This document shows, in pieces, positions 12,571 through 64,000 of a stretch of 64,000 nt of DNA; the stretch's first letter is position 1; every line of letters starts with the position of its first letter. Both the position numbers and the translations under genes were made by a program. The stretch lies in NCBI RefSeq assembly GCF_002234675.1, contig NC_019875.2:22376299-22440298 (forward strand), written 5' to 3'. Origin of the DNA: Oryzias latipes. Its lineage: Eukaryota; Chordata; Actinopteri; Beloniformes; Adrianichthyidae. Below the pieces are notes generated by a model. It was given only the letters and a program-made list of their open reading frames with translations, ran no database searches and was not told where the DNA came from.

Positions 12571-13859
12571 GTTTTCCAGTTGGATATCTTGTTTGGAAAT
12601 CCCGCTGATCCAGGCCTCACTGTTTCTTATCTTTACTGCCATACTAAGGTGTATCTGTGTCAGGCTCTGTACACACTGTAAAGCCAAGGATGTTGCATAA
12701 TGAGTATTCTAAGTAAAGAGTTCCAGAAGAACACGATCATGTTCAAATATGTATCTAACCATTATCACAGCTGGGAGGGACTATCCCAAAGGCAGTGCCA
12801 TTACGCACCTTATTCTGCATCTAACACCCAGAAAGATTTTCATTGAATAATTCACACTTTTTTATTCTTTAAAAAAATGATAAATGAAATAAAATAATTG
12901 AACTTTTTTTCTCACTTTTTGCATTTTTACCTCTATAAGGCTGTCAAAAAATATTTTCATCATATTATTTAACATAAATATATAATATTCTAACTTCCTG
13001 TTTGAGTTCTGGAAAGTTTTTGGTTTGTTCAGAAGCATTAAAAATATAAAAATCCAATAAGTGTGTAGCTCAGAGATGAAGGTTAGAGTCCTTTTTGGAG
13101 TAAAACGGTTCTTCTTTAAAAAACCTGGAAGCATTATGTGATAAGATCAGATAAACACTAAATTTAAATCTAATTAAAATTTAAAATACAGAAAAAAGTG
13201 AAAAAAAATCAGCTCCCTAATGAAATGTGTGTAAGGTTTGAGTTCTTGGTGGAGAAATGCATTAATTTTATATCACACACTGAGATTTTTACTGAATAAA
13301 ACTGCAATTCTGTGATTTCTCATCTTCAAATGGCATTATTTATAAAGTCAGAAAAGGTCTAAGGTCATTCAGAAGAATGTTTCTCCAACCAAGGGACTCA
13401 TAGTTTTATAGATTTCTTTTCTTTCCTATTCATTATTTTTTAATGAAAGAAATAATGAATACAGTGTAAGCAGTATATAAAGCTTTCACTGGAACTTCAG
13501 TTTTGACACAAACCAAAAACAATTGTTGCATTAAGTTCAAACCATCTTTAACAGGGAGGCTATTATCTGTGCACTAATAATTGCATGGAAGAGAAGCTTT
13601 GCTATCTTTATTGTTGTTCTAACTGGAGATTAGAGAAATTCAAAGTACACCTAGATAGGATCTTACATGTTAAGCACATCTTGGCGCCATTAGCTCAGCA
13701 CATATAATCATTGTGATATCATCACATTTAAAAGACTTTTCATTTTTTTCTGACTTTAAAGATGTATGTTTAAATCTAGTCAAACTTTAATTTGTTGAAA
13801 AATAAAATAGTAACTTTAATGATTTTGAAAGTATAAGTAGCCATATACATGTCATGTTG

Positions 13860-14435
13860 ACAGCTTTAAGACCTACTCCAGTGATAATCTTGTTTTTGGT
13901 GTTCTCATGATGGAGGACATATATGAAGAAAATTAAGATTAAATTGCATTTCTGAATATTTCTTTGTTCAAGTCATTGTGAATCAGGAGCAAATGAAAAA
14001 ATGTCATTGCAAAAAGCTTGTAGCTGTGATGTAGGTGTTACAATTGGCAATCCACAAGCTGCTCCTTTCTGATTCATCTGCTTGCAGACAATAATAGATA
14101 CATGTATGTTTCCATTTTCCTCGTCTGAGCTGGCATCTGGCTCAAAGCTGTACAGCTGGATCGCTCCGATATTGCTCTCCACTTTTGTTGCACCACTAAT
14201 GTTGGGTTGGGGTAGTGAGGGGCTGAAAGATAGTTGGAGAGAGTGTAAACAAAGGGATGATGGGAAGTCAGGGCAGGTTTACTCCACTCAAACAGTCCTG
14301 GCCACAGAGGCGAATATCTGATGAACTACTGCTGCTCTGCAGAGCTAGGTCCAAGATGACGACACAAAAAACGGAATAATCATGATTAAAAGACCACTGG
14401 GAACACTTTTATGGTAGATCAAAAGATGTTTGACT
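13860..14435 (+). repeat. Dispersed repeat family A, copy 2 (most complete forward copy)
   Basis: It begins near 'agacctactccagtgataatc' and ends near 'gatcaaaagatgtttgactggg'. Its internal blocks are shared with the copies at 2925, 15515, 21775, 38675, 39245, 40860 and 46265. The minus strand carries a broken reading frame around YSFEPDASSDEE followed by a Cys-containing stretch; it is not an intact gene. Confidence 0.7.
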
Positions 14436-15514
14436 GGGACTCATAAACATAAAATAGTTTGTTCCTTACTGCAAACTAAAAATAAGGGACAGGCGGGATA
14501 GCCCAAAAATGCTTCTCCCTCTAGTTTTGTACATTGTAGGAGGAAGTGCCGCAAAGTGGTTGAAATGGGTCCCCTCACAGCTATTTTGTTTTTCTGGGCT
14601 TGGCTTGCTCCAAAAGGGTCATGGAGTCTGTCCCTGTGATCCGAGATGCTTCTCCATGGGGGCAGTAGATCGCGATGAAAGAACCATGGGAGTCTGGAGA
14701 GACACGTAGAAATTCAAATGACACATCTGGGGTGACTAGATGTTGTTCAGAAAGATGCAAAATTCTTAATGACTGCACAGAAAACCTCTGACAGAGTCCT
14801 CGGGTGCATCAAGGAGATGTGGGATAACCTGGGTTTGATCTGAAGTTGCTGTTTTTTGCAGATTAAACTTTTGTAAACAGCACCAACAAAGAAGGGGTGA
14901 AATCATTGAAAACAAGTTCTTTCATCTGCATTCTCATTTCTCCCTTCAGAAACGATTTGCAAAAAAGCAGTTATGCTTTACATTTGAATTCACTGCAGTC
15001 TTTGTAGATAAAGGATAGACATTTGAATAGTAATTTTAAACTTTTTGCAGCATAATCCATCTTTAAAAAATCTGTGAAACACAATTAATGCAGTTAAATC
15101 TTCAGCTCAATTTAAACCAAATGTCAAACTGTTAGCCCCCAAAATAGTTCAAAATATCAACCTATAGACTTGTTGGGCAGTTTTAAAATAGGATTTCTGT
15201 GTCTTTACTCTTCCCACATCGTTTCTTTTATAGAAATGCAGGGATTACATTATTTTCGCTTAGTCTGTGCAGTTTTCAAATGAGGGATTCTGGCTGTCTC
15301 AGATGTTTTGTTTAGCTCTGCCCTCAGCTGTTGGATGACTGCAACAACACCCTGAAGCTTCTGCACACTGCAGTATCAGGCTATAACTTACTGTATCTGC
15401 TATAGATTGGGAGTCTAATCGGTGTTCATCTGGTCGTCAGTTAATCTGTTCTTTCCGACCACTTTAAGGTGTAAAGCCTCCAAAGTGGTGCGACTATGCA
15501 TGAAATGCCGTCTT

Positions 15515-15860
15515 CCCTAAAGATCTACTCTGGTGAAAATCATGTTTTTGCTTTTTACATTTTCCTGTGGCATTTTTCTCATGTTGGAGGAAATATCTTT
15601 GAAGAAACTTAAACTTAAAATTGCATTTCAGAGTATTTATTTTTTCTAAGCATTATGAATTAGGAGAAGATGAAAAAATGCTGTTGGAAAAAGCTTGTAG
15701 CTATAACTTACGTGTTAAAATCGGCAGACCACAAGTTTCCTGCTCCACTTCATTCTGACACATCAATTTGTAGACGACTATATTCATGTACATCTTCCTC
15801 GTCTGAGCTGTTATCTGGCACAAAACTGTAGAACTGGATAGCTCTGAGGCCTTTTAGGTA
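15515..15860 (+). repeat. Dispersed repeat family A, copy 3
   Basis: It has the same block order as copy 2, starting 'agatctactctggtgaaaatc' and including 'catgttggaggaaat', 'agcttgtagctataac' and a minus-strand YSFVPDNSSDEED remnant. It breaks off before the distal end. Confidence 0.65.
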
Positions 15861-16390
15861 ACGTGAACTCGTCGTGTTCATGAAACAACTCTGAGATGGA
15901 TCCAGCCTTGTGACATGGCGACTCATCCTGTTGGAAGTAGCACTTAGAAGATGGTACACTGTGGACAAAAGAGATGGACATGGTCAACAACAATACTCAG
16001 GTACATTGTGACATTGTAAACATGCTCAGTTGGTACAAAGGGAACAAAAGTGTGCCAAGAAAATATCCCTCACACCATTAAACCACCATCAGCAGCCTGA
16101 ACTGATAATGCAAGGCAGGATGGATCCATGCTTTCATGTTGTTGATGCAAAATTCTGACCCAACCATCTGAACGTGGCAGCAGTAATCAGCATTTTTCCA
16201 GTCTTCTATTGTCCAGTTTTGGTGAGCCTGTGTCAATCGAAGCCTCAGTTTCCTGTTCTATGCTGACAGGAGTGGCACCTGGTGTGTTCTTTTGCTGCTG
16301 TACCCCATCTGCCTCAAGGTTGGACGTGTTTTGCGTTCAGAGGTCAGAGGTCTGCAGACCTCGGTTGTAACCAGTGGGTGTTTGAGTTAA

Positions 16391-16510
16391 TGATAAGATA
16401 AGATAAGATAAGATAAGATAAGATAAGATAAGATAAGATAAGATAAGATAAGATAAGATAAGATAAGATAAGATAAGATAAGATAAGATAAGATAAGATA
16501 AGATAAGATA
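16391..16510. repeat. (GATAA)n pentanucleotide microsatellite
   Basis: About 24 uninterrupted copies of a 5-bp unit (gataa/agata). The array abuts the 3' end of the LINE-like fragment that follows, and in the element's orientation it forms the (TATCT)n tail, so it probably arose from that tail. Confidence 0.95.
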
Positions 16511-17335
16511 TTCTTCATTGATCCCACGTGGTGGAAATTCAATTGTTACAGCAGTTCAGTGCAAATAGAGAAAAAAGAACAACAACAGCAATGTGCAAAA
16601 AGAATGAAAGGGTATTTAAAATGTGCAAAAATGCAAAAGTAATAACATTTAACAACAAGAAGAATCTACACCTATATACACTATTACGACATAACATGTG
16701 TTATACGTAAAATTAAATTAAATTAAGTAAAAGAGAGAATATTCGGATGGGCTGTGGATGCATGATAACCGGTTTGTACATGCATATTTAAACTGTGGCA
16801 TTGTGCACAGTTCCTTCCTACATGGAGGGTGTAACAGTCTGCCACTGAAAGAGCTGCTCAGGGCCTCCACTGTCTGATGTAGTGGGTGAGAGGTATTGTC
16901 CATGCTGGATGTTAGCTTGGCCAACATCCTCCTTTCACCCACTTCCTCCACAAAGTCCAGTGGACAGCCCAGGACAGAACTGGCCCTCCTGACCAGCTTG
17001 TTGAGTCACTTTCTGTCCCGGTTTGTTCTGCCTGCTCCCCAACAGGCCACGGCGTCGTGGATAGCAGAGGCTACCACAGAGTCATGAAAAGTCCTTAAGA
17101 GAGGCCCGCTCACTCCAAAGGACCTCAGTCTCCTCAGAAGGAGGAGGCGACTTTGGCCCTTCTTACAGGGCAGCGTGTTGTGAGTCCAGTCCAGTTTCTT
17201 GTTGAGGTGAACACCAAGGTACTTAAAACAGTCCACTACCTCAATGTCCGAGCCCTGGATGCTCACCGGTGCGCATTGTGATGTTCTCCTCCAGAAGTCA
17301 ATCACCATCTCCTTTGTCTTACTGGTATCAGCTGG
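16511..17335 (-). mobile_element. LINE-2-like retrotransposon fragment (3' end of reverse transcriptase ORF and 3' UTR)
   Basis: On the minus strand, 17308-17006 reads as the C-terminal part of a non-LTR reverse transcriptase, with landmarks DCFKYLGVHL, KKLDW, LLRRLRSFGV and SVVASAIHDAVACW. After a frame break the conserved end continues at 16951-16718 (VEEVGERRMLAKLTSSMDNT). The element ends in 'gaatttccaccacgtgggatcaatgaa' on the minus strand plus a pentanucleotide tail, typical of LINE-2-type 3' ends in fish. It is 5'-truncated and frameshifted, hence inactive. The exact clade (L2 versus a relative) is inferred from memory. Confidence 0.75.
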
Positions 17336-18155
17336 AAGCAGTCAGGCCATTCTCCTCTGACCTCTGGCATCAACAAGGCATTTCCACGCACCGAACTGTC
17401 TCTCACTGGATGATGCTCTGCTTGAGCAGATCTTGACAATGTCAACACGCCTAAATGGATTGATTTGGTGACATGTGATTTGTTGATTAGAACTTATTAA
17501 AGTGGCCAGTAAGTATTTTTTTTTTCTTTATTAACAAGCAGAGTATAAAAAAAACAATGTTTTTGTCATTTCCCACCAGACATGAAATTTGTTGAGTTAC
17601 TAGTGGAAATTGGAGGATTATGGCAACAAAAGTCAAGAAGAGACATATGAAAGATAAATGAGACTCAAATATAAGGGGAAAAAATAGTTAAAAAGTTAGC
17701 TAAGTTTTCTGTAGTTTGTTTATTTTTTTTAGTTAGTCTCTCATAATTGTTGTACAACTTTGAAAGGCCTGTACCACTGTACAAATTACACGCAATAGGA
17801 TTTAATTTCTGAAATATGTACTTATGTTAAAAAAAAACTAATTGTAACGGGAGTCACCTGAAGGTGTCGCTATACTGAAAACATTTCTGATAAATAATAT
17901 TATGTGTTTTCTTGGATACCCCATTGCATCACAGCGTGTCCTGCAGCAAAGCCACGCATGCTCAGAAACCCGACACGCGCCGGGCTGTTGAGTGTCCTCA
18001 GCGCCCCCTGCTGTCGGACTCCGCCACTGCACCTACACACGGCGGTCGCAGCAGCAGCAGCCCCTCTCCTGTCACCACCGGGACTGCCTGTCCTCAGAGG
18101 CAGTGTTTACAGCAATAACCCGTAACACCAAAAAGACCATCGTCCCGCCAGCAAC
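17336..18155. other. eef2 upstream region and 5' UTR
   Basis: The first 500 bases are AT-rich and unremarkable. From about 17930 the sequence becomes GC-rich and leads into the eef2 start codon, so transcription probably starts in the final 150-250 bases. A pyrimidine run near 18060 (cccctctcctgtcacc) could serve as a 5'-TOP-type start, as expected for translation-factor mRNAs. I see no clear TATA box. Confidence 0.4.
18000..18014 (-). promoter_or_regulatory. CTCF-like motif in the eef2 promoter region
   Basis: On the minus strand this reads ACAGCAGGGGGCGCT, matching 14 of 15 positions of the core CTCF consensus CCASYAGRKGGCRSY. It lies about 145 bp upstream of the eef2 start codon. Occupancy is inferred only. 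Confidence 0.45.
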
Positions 18156-26891
<8,736 letters not shown>

Positions 26892-27338
26892 ACACACACC
26901 TCGGATTCTAAATCACCAAATGAACACCAAACCCTTCCCCGTGGGCACTTTAAATCTTTGGAGAGGCTTCTAAGTACATTGCACAGTTTATTTTCATGTT
27001 AAGTCCAGAGCAGAAACACAACTTCAGTTGTAAGGTAGTGGAAAAGGTAGTGTTTTTTTAATTATTTTTGTTGCCCCCATTCCACAGCTACACCAAGTGC
27101 CTAGGGTGAGGGTTTTGGGAAGCAATTGGATCGAGGCAGTTATTCCTCTTTTGTTAGCTCACATTTTCTCCGTTTTTCATTTACTTATCTGCCAGGAGGA
27201 GCCTGTACAGTGCACTGTGATACTGCTGCAATAATGCTTGTTCAAATGGATCGTGGCCAGATTTAAGAATGGAAATCACAACAAAGTGTTGCAGAAGTCA
27301 GACTGGCTGAATTGAACTTTTGCTCAATTGATGTAATG

Positions 27339-27344
27339 AATAAA
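27339..27344 (+). terminator. AATAAA polyadenylation signal of eef2
   Basis: AATAAA lies about 450 bp after the eef2 stop codon, followed within 30-50 bases by a T/G-rich stretch. It is the first canonical hexamer downstream of the gene on the plus strand, so it is the likely 3' end signal. The use of this site is inferred. Confidence 0.6.
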
Positions 27345-27594
27345 AAGTCAAGTCATGATGAAAATGTGACTCTTTCTCGTGCATTTTATGAGTGTGTCTC
27401 TGTCTCAGTGAGGAAACCCAGCACCCTGGCCACTGCACTGCAGAAGTTAGAACAGATGCTAATGCTTTAATTTAATTTTATTAGAACATCATCACATGGG
27501 GGATTGTGGGAAATCTAGACACAAATGCAAAGAATTACTCATATTTATATGTGTGAATCCACTTTAAGAGAGGTTATTCAGAAATGGTTTTTAA

Positions 27595-27799
27595 CCCTTG
27601 TGCTATCCTAGGCATTTTAACATTGGGAGTTGGGTCATATAGACCCACTAGACAGTGCGCTGAACCTTTTTTCTTCAATGATTTGTGATCTTCACTGGTG
27701 TCCATGGATTACATGAAATCTTTCCACCTTTATCCACCTTTGTCATGGTAGGGAGAACACGTCAAAGTAAGGGTGGGATCTTCTAAGATAGCACAAGGG
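27595..27799. mobile_element. TTAA-flanked MITE, copy 3 (downstream of eef2)
   Basis: Ends CCCTTGTGCTATC and GATAGCACAAGGG, with intact TTAA on both sides (27591-27594 and 27800-27803). It has the same ~205-bp body as the eef2 intronic copies. Confidence 0.88.
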
Positions 27800-28436
27800 T
27801 TAAAAAAACACACACATTTAGGTTCAATACTAAGAAATTTAATATATTGGGAACCTCAACACCCAAATTACTCAGATATCATGGTATGAACTGAGCAGTC
27901 AGCAGAGATGGGGAGTTGAATTTTAGACTCAACCTATAGGACTTGAGACTTGCAAACATTGTTTGTTTTGTCTTATGTTTTAGCTCTAGGAGATCAATGT
28001 CAGGTCTAAAATAAAATAAAAATTATTTCTAATGCTTTTCTATTGTCATACCAGCAACCTCTACAGTAATTCTGTTCCCACAAGAGTTCCCTGGCAGCTA
28101 ATGGTTGCTATCAAATCCAGGCCATCCAGACACTCAGCAGTAAAGGACTGGATTGGGGGATTAAACCAACCAAATGGTTCCCAAGCGTGGATGTGTCCAC
28201 TGCTTCCCACAGATGGGTCAAATGCAAAGAACTAATTTCCCACACCTAGATGTGTGAAAAATAAAGACTTAATATTTTAAACCAAAAAAGCTTATATCCA
28301 GCAGCACACACTTGTTCAGGTTGGTCTTCGTTAACAAAGCACCAGTCCTAAACGGATGGTCCCTTAGGGCATCTTACCGAGCTTAAACCTAATGAATTAA
28401 CATGAGATAAATGTAGTACTTTATAATATACTGACT

Positions 28437-28860
28437 TTAACATTCAATTCAGTTTAAATAATATAGCCCAATATTACAACATTGTCTCAATGGGCTTCAC
28501 AAATGTACAAAAATTTTAATCAGTTATAAAACACAGCTGATTGCTAAACTAAACAGATTAAACTAAACCAGACATCACTGCCCTTAGACCCTCCTTCTCA
28601 GTAAGGAAAAAAAGTCCTAAAAAAGAACAAATTCCAGGGGGGGGAAAGAAACCTCAGGGATGTCCACATGAAGGAAGGATCCTCTCCCACGACGCACAGG
28701 CAATGTACCAGAACTCTTAGACTTAGCTCTACAACTACATGTTTAAATAGTCCAGCAGATGGGCGTCCTCCAGATGGAGTTGGGGGACGGCTGGGGGGGC
28801 AAGACGAGCCAGAAGAACAGAACATTGTAATGTGAAGTGGCATCAGGCAAGAATAAGGGA
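28437..28860 (-). repeat. Interspersed repeat fragment related to the one at 12360
   Basis: On the minus strand it ends in 'gggctatattatttaaactgaattgaatg', resembling the tail at 12530-12570. It also includes a block around 'aaacctcagggatgtccacatgaagg' on the plus strand. It is a diverged, non-coding repeat of unassigned class. Confidence 0.5.
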
Positions 28861-29874
28861 ATGTGTAGCTTGTGAATGTTTGATTTTAAAAGGATTGTTT
28901 TCAAAACTGAATTAAAATGTAATTTTAAAATGTCTCTGGTAGGCTTAGTGTAAAATTTAAAGTAAAATATAAAGATCTGTAATGGTTACCTTAGTTTTTG
29001 TTTAAGAATGAAGATGTTTTTGCAGAAATAGCCACGTACCACCTGGCATCAATTTGTTTTGGAAGACAACAACCACAACAGCATTTTCTTTGATTTTTAA
29101 TGGATAATTATTTCAAGTTACATACATAATGGTAATAAATGCCACTGTGATACATGACCCCTTTAAATTCTGCACCTTTGAGGATATCTCTTCCGATCAC
29201 ACTTTTTAAAACAAAGCTACAAAGAAAAATGTCTCAAAAGTTAGTGTGCATTCATTGAGCAACGCAATACACAAATGCAAGGCCAAGAAGTGCAAGGTTT
29301 CTTGGGTATAGGCAACTACCAAGCAAAGACAAGAGATTATCACAGACTGAACTGTAGAACAGAAAATGTTAATTTTGCTCATCTTATTCATATTCCTAAA
29401 ATGAAGGACATTTGGTTTCCATTTGCCACGATTCCCTAAAACCTATGAGCTCTGTCCGCCTACGGAAGTTCAAACTAACATCAAAGAGTGAAATTCTAGT
29501 CGTTTGCAAAAGCTAATGAGGGTGTTGTTTTGGCAAATTTGATTAGCTGTACATTCATACAGTTGTGACTAATGCTGGCTGAGAACAGGAAGTCAAATAA
29601 TTATATCTTTAAGTAGAATTCCTTGTCAAGCTTTATGCTGCCAATCCAAAGCAATACCACGAATACTGTGAATAATCTGAGAGACTCCTCCTTCCTCGAG
29701 TCAGAGGCCGTCTTCAGTCTTGCCTCGTTTGAGGGACTGATATCGCTAAACAGGAATAATAGTGCATTTCATGGAAGTATGAAGTCTGCCAGATTAGTCT
29801 GGTGCCTGGTTGCTTTGGCGTGGCCTTGCGCTGCCGTCACATTTGATGGAAGATTGCTGGGAAGTCTGAGGAAA

Positions 29875-35232
<5,358 letters not shown>

Positions 35233-36415
35233 CTTCAATCTGGCGTAGGCGTAAACAACACTTTTCCTCGCTTTAAGATTTTTCAAACGTCCACACGGGC
35301 GTGTTAGGGATTCGTTTCCCCCTGGCGTCCAATATAGGTACTGCATGGCAGTGTGATAACTTTAGAATTAAGTTAGGTACCCCATAAACATTTTTTTAAT
35401 AAAAACATCCTCATTGGTGTTTTAATTACGAAGATGAAGGTTTAAACCAAAATCCCACAACCTAAATGTCCTAAAAAGCCCTATTTTATGTCACGTTGGT
35501 GCTGATCTGAGTAGCCCCGCCCTTGATCCCCCCCCTTCCCCTTCCCTTTCTTGTACACAAGTCTGTCACAAGGGGGGGCACTAGTGACACCAACTGACAG
35601 TCTCTATTTCCAAAAGTTTATCTTTAGCGATTTAAAAATAAACTGTTAAAAGTTACATATTGTTTATTTGAAATGACACTTTTTGGAATGTCAAAACGAC
35701 TGCGTGTTCCTGACATGGCTTTTAATAAAATTACATACAAAAAAGAACATTGATGACCCCATGAAAATGCTTTGAATTACATCATAATAAAGGCTAGATT
35801 GCACCAGAGACAGCAGCACTGGCTCATAACTGATTTGATGCTAGCACAGATTGTTGAATTCACTTGCACAGTAAATAAAATGAAATGTCATAAAGAAAGT
35901 GATTGTGGGACTTTAACTTTAAGTTTCTTTTTAAATACGAGCGGCAAACAACAAATGTCCGCCTTGGACGCACTTAGAATGAGTGCAGGGAATGCTGCAA
36001 TGTTGCTAAAGTATATTATTAAATGGCAAAAACTTTAAAACAAAAACAAAGGAAAAATATTTCCAAATGCTTTTCAAGGAGTGCAGAAAAAGAAAAACAC
36101 ACGGAAAATCTCTGTGAAAGTATTACAATTTATTTAACTCGTGTCAAAAACTGTCCCAAACCACATTGGACAAATAAAACGGTGGCAAGAAACTGTTCAA
36201 ATACCATTTGAAGGAGGAAAATAGTCAAATTAATAAGTGTAATCTGTTTTAATGGAGATTTAAGCAGCACAATGATCAGCTACTGTCGTCATGAAATTGA
36301 AAAATTGTGAGAAAAACAAACTAGTGAATTCGACACCAGATTAGTTTAGAAAATACTTTCTCCAAATGCCCCCATGTGTTTGATTCATTTTCTTTTCTGC
36401 AGATACATTCTTTTA

Positions 36416-36430
36416 CCAGAAGAGGGCGGT
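36416..36430 (+). promoter_or_regulatory. CTCF-like motif between btbd2 and unc13a
   Basis: CCAGAAGAGGGCGGT matches 14 of 15 positions of CCASYAGRKGGCRSY on the plus strand. It stands alone in AT-rich DNA between two divergent promoters, a common place for an insulator. It is only a motif match. Confidence 0.4.
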
Positions 36431-37612
36431 GTCGCTGGTGGAGTTGGTATCCAGAATAAAACAGGCATCCCTCTGAAAGGTGTGATCACTGCGGAAGCAT
36501 GGAGGTTCCTAGAGAAAAATGAGCTGGCAACGATTTTTAGAAATGTACACAGCATTTTAATTATTTCTTAAAAACGAATAAATTATGTTACAAACGAAGC
36601 TTTACCAAAAAAGTGATTGAAAAATATTTTTGTATTGTAAAACTGAATTAGTTTTGGGTGTATCACAGTCTCCTTTTTATCGGCTCTCCTTCCTAAATGC
36701 TTTTTTTTTTACTGTGAGTTTTACATATAGTCTTTGTATATGTATGACTATTTATAAATGTTCTTTTTTTGACACTCAACTCCTGTGAGATTTGTTTATT
36801 ATTTTTCTAACTGTATTTTATTTCTCAATCCAGTTAATGGTACAGTTTACTTCTCTGTATTCGTTGTGGGGTTCTTTCGTCAGTTTTCCTATTTGGCAGC
36901 TTGATTTTTTATAATCTCACCAACACACAGTACAAAAAATTAACTTGTGCTGACAGTAAATGTGCATATGAGAGAGGATCCCACACAAATTAAATGCCTG
37001 GCTCACTTAGATACAAAACAAAAACAAACACCAAAAAACATTAATTATATTGTCATACATTGGCAAGCAAGAAAAACAGTCTACTATTTTAACAACTAAC
37101 CCAACTTTAAGACAAAGAAAAACTGAATTTTACTGTTTTGGTTCGAACACGCTAGTCATATTCTTCAGTAATAATAACAATCAAATCCACTGGATTATAA
37201 AAGCTCCTTATCTTTCTAAAGTAACTTCCTTTTACAAATAATGGGGGGGGGGGTATATTTGACTATATGAATTTTATGCAATTGAAATTTTTTTTTTTAG
37301 ATTTTATTTGGTTTGAAATAGTAAATTTTGTTTAGACCAAGTTGTATTAGAATGGTGTTTATATGATCACACAGCGGGGATTCCTGGTGCTAAACTCGGA
37401 TTTATATAATTGAATGACCCCTAGAATTCTTGTTAAATGATTCAAATAGTCCAATGGGGAATATAAACTGTTTTTGTGAGATTTTATGGGAGCATCGTGT
37501 TCACAAAACGCCTCAAAGCATGAATGAAATTCTTTGCCTCCCTATTTTTCATTGGTTATTCAAGCCCCCATCCTGGCGGCCGAGTGCTCCTGAGTCTGCT
37601 ACTCATCGAGCG

Positions 37613-37620
37613 TGACGTCA
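37613..37620 (+). promoter_or_regulatory. Full palindromic CRE (TGACGTCA) upstream of unc13a
   Basis: TGACGTCA lies about 310 bp upstream of the unc13a ATG at the edge of the GC-rich promoter region. CREB/ATF binding here would fit an activity-regulated synaptic gene. Functional use is inferred. Confidence 0.5.
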
Positions 37621-37930
37621 GGGGCGGCGCGGCACGAGGGAGTTGTCCTCGCGCGGAGTCCGCTGTTGAAACAAGATGGCTGTGTGAGCGGGAGGAGCAG
37701 CGGCGGAGAGCTGAGGCAATGCAGAGGAGGATGCCAGAGGAGGGGAGAGGATTTCATTCCTGTCTGTCCTGTCCTGAAGCGCAACAGGGGGAGACGGCCG
37801 CCTCTGAGACGATGTTGACTCATTCTCGTGAGCGGAACGGTTCTGGTTGAGTTTTTAATTTTGATTTTTTGCGGCCGAGAGACTTAAGTGACCGAGGAGT
37901 ACGAAGTCCTGCCGGGGGACGCTGTCAGAG

Positions 37931-64000
<26,070 letters not shown>

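Larger units (their letters stand above)
10725..13850. other. Intergenic: creb3l3 upstream region and flank, no gene seen
   Basis: This lies upstream of creb3l3 and far upstream of eef2. Both strands carry only short reading frames without recognisable domains or splice-supported partners. It contains one promoter-proximal motif (11017-11031) and one repeat-like segment (about 12360-12570), listed separately. The remainder is AT-rich with no structure I can identify. Confidence 0.5.
26892..29874. other. Convergent eef2-btbd2 interval: 3' UTRs and repeats, no gene seen
   Basis: The eef2 3' UTR starts here, with a polyadenylation signal at 27339-27344. Two repeats (27595-27799 and about 28437-28860) are listed separately. 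The remainder is AT-rich; the part just below 29875 is probably the btbd2 3' UTR. I found no splice-supported coding exon on either strand. Confidence 0.5.
35233..37930. other. Head-to-head btbd2/unc13a promoter interval
   Basis: The btbd2 side (about 34560-35340) and the unc13a side (about 37570-38370) are both GC-rich with many CpGs, suggesting two separate CpG-island promoters. Between them is AT-rich DNA without coding structure, holding one CTCF-like motif. A 65-codon frame at 36374-36571 has no recognisable domain. The unc13a 5' UTR probably occupies the last few hundred bases. Confidence 0.5.

Noticed and set aside
16391-16510. Regular array that could look like a CRISPR array
   Set aside because: Perfect 5-bp microsatellite with no spacers, in a vertebrate genome.
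36374-36571. 65-codon frame preceded by a ctgcag acceptor-like site between btbd2 and unc13a
   Set aside because: No partner exon, no domain, and it does not join unc13a in phase; left as intergenic.

Overview
The window is vertebrate genomic DNA, almost certainly from a teleost fish. It holds four intron-rich, single-copy-type protein genes with canonical GT/AG splice sites, compact introns, and interspersed repeats of kinds common in teleosts (a LINE-2-like 3' end, TTAA-flanked MITEs, Tigger/pogo-like ends, pentanucleotide and poly-C tracts). A percomorph such as a medaka-like fish is plausible, but the sequence alone does not prove it. There is no prokaryotic, viral or CRISPR content.

Layout. 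(1) 1240-10724, minus strand: a complete ten-exon creb3l3 (CREB-H) gene of 394 codons, encoding an ER-anchored bZIP factor. (2) 10725-18155: intergenic DNA with no supportable gene, dispersed repeats, and a LINE-2-like fragment ending in a (GATAA)n tail. (3) 18156-26891, plus strand: a complete fourteen-exon eef2 gene of 858 codons, the length I recall for human eEF2. (4) 26892-29874: 3' flank and repeats. (5) 29875-35232, minus strand: a complete nine-exon btbd2 gene (560 codons; BTB, BACK and PHR). (6) 35233-37930: the head-to-head interval between btbd2 and unc13a. (7) 37931 to the window end, plus strand: unc13a, 36 exons reconstructed (1,618 codons), cut by the window edge inside the MUN region.

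Gene relations. creb3l3 and eef2 are divergent, eef2 and btbd2 convergent, btbd2 and unc13a divergent. They do not form a pathway; the arrangement looks like conserved chromosomal linkage, since the human counterparts are all on 19p as I recall. Every gene model was built by hand from splice sites and reading phase. Phases agree at every junction, so all four genes look intact with no frameshift or internal stop.

The most interesting non-annotated signals are a candidate 6-nt in-phase microexon in unc13a, pyrimidine-rich tracts in unc13a introns, two large hairpins in unc13a introns, a TTAA-flanked MITE family with four copies, an older dispersed family with at least eight copies (two back to back in inverted orientation), an orientation-switching degenerate minisatellite in creb3l3, and three CTCF-like motifs. 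I found no wholly new coding system.
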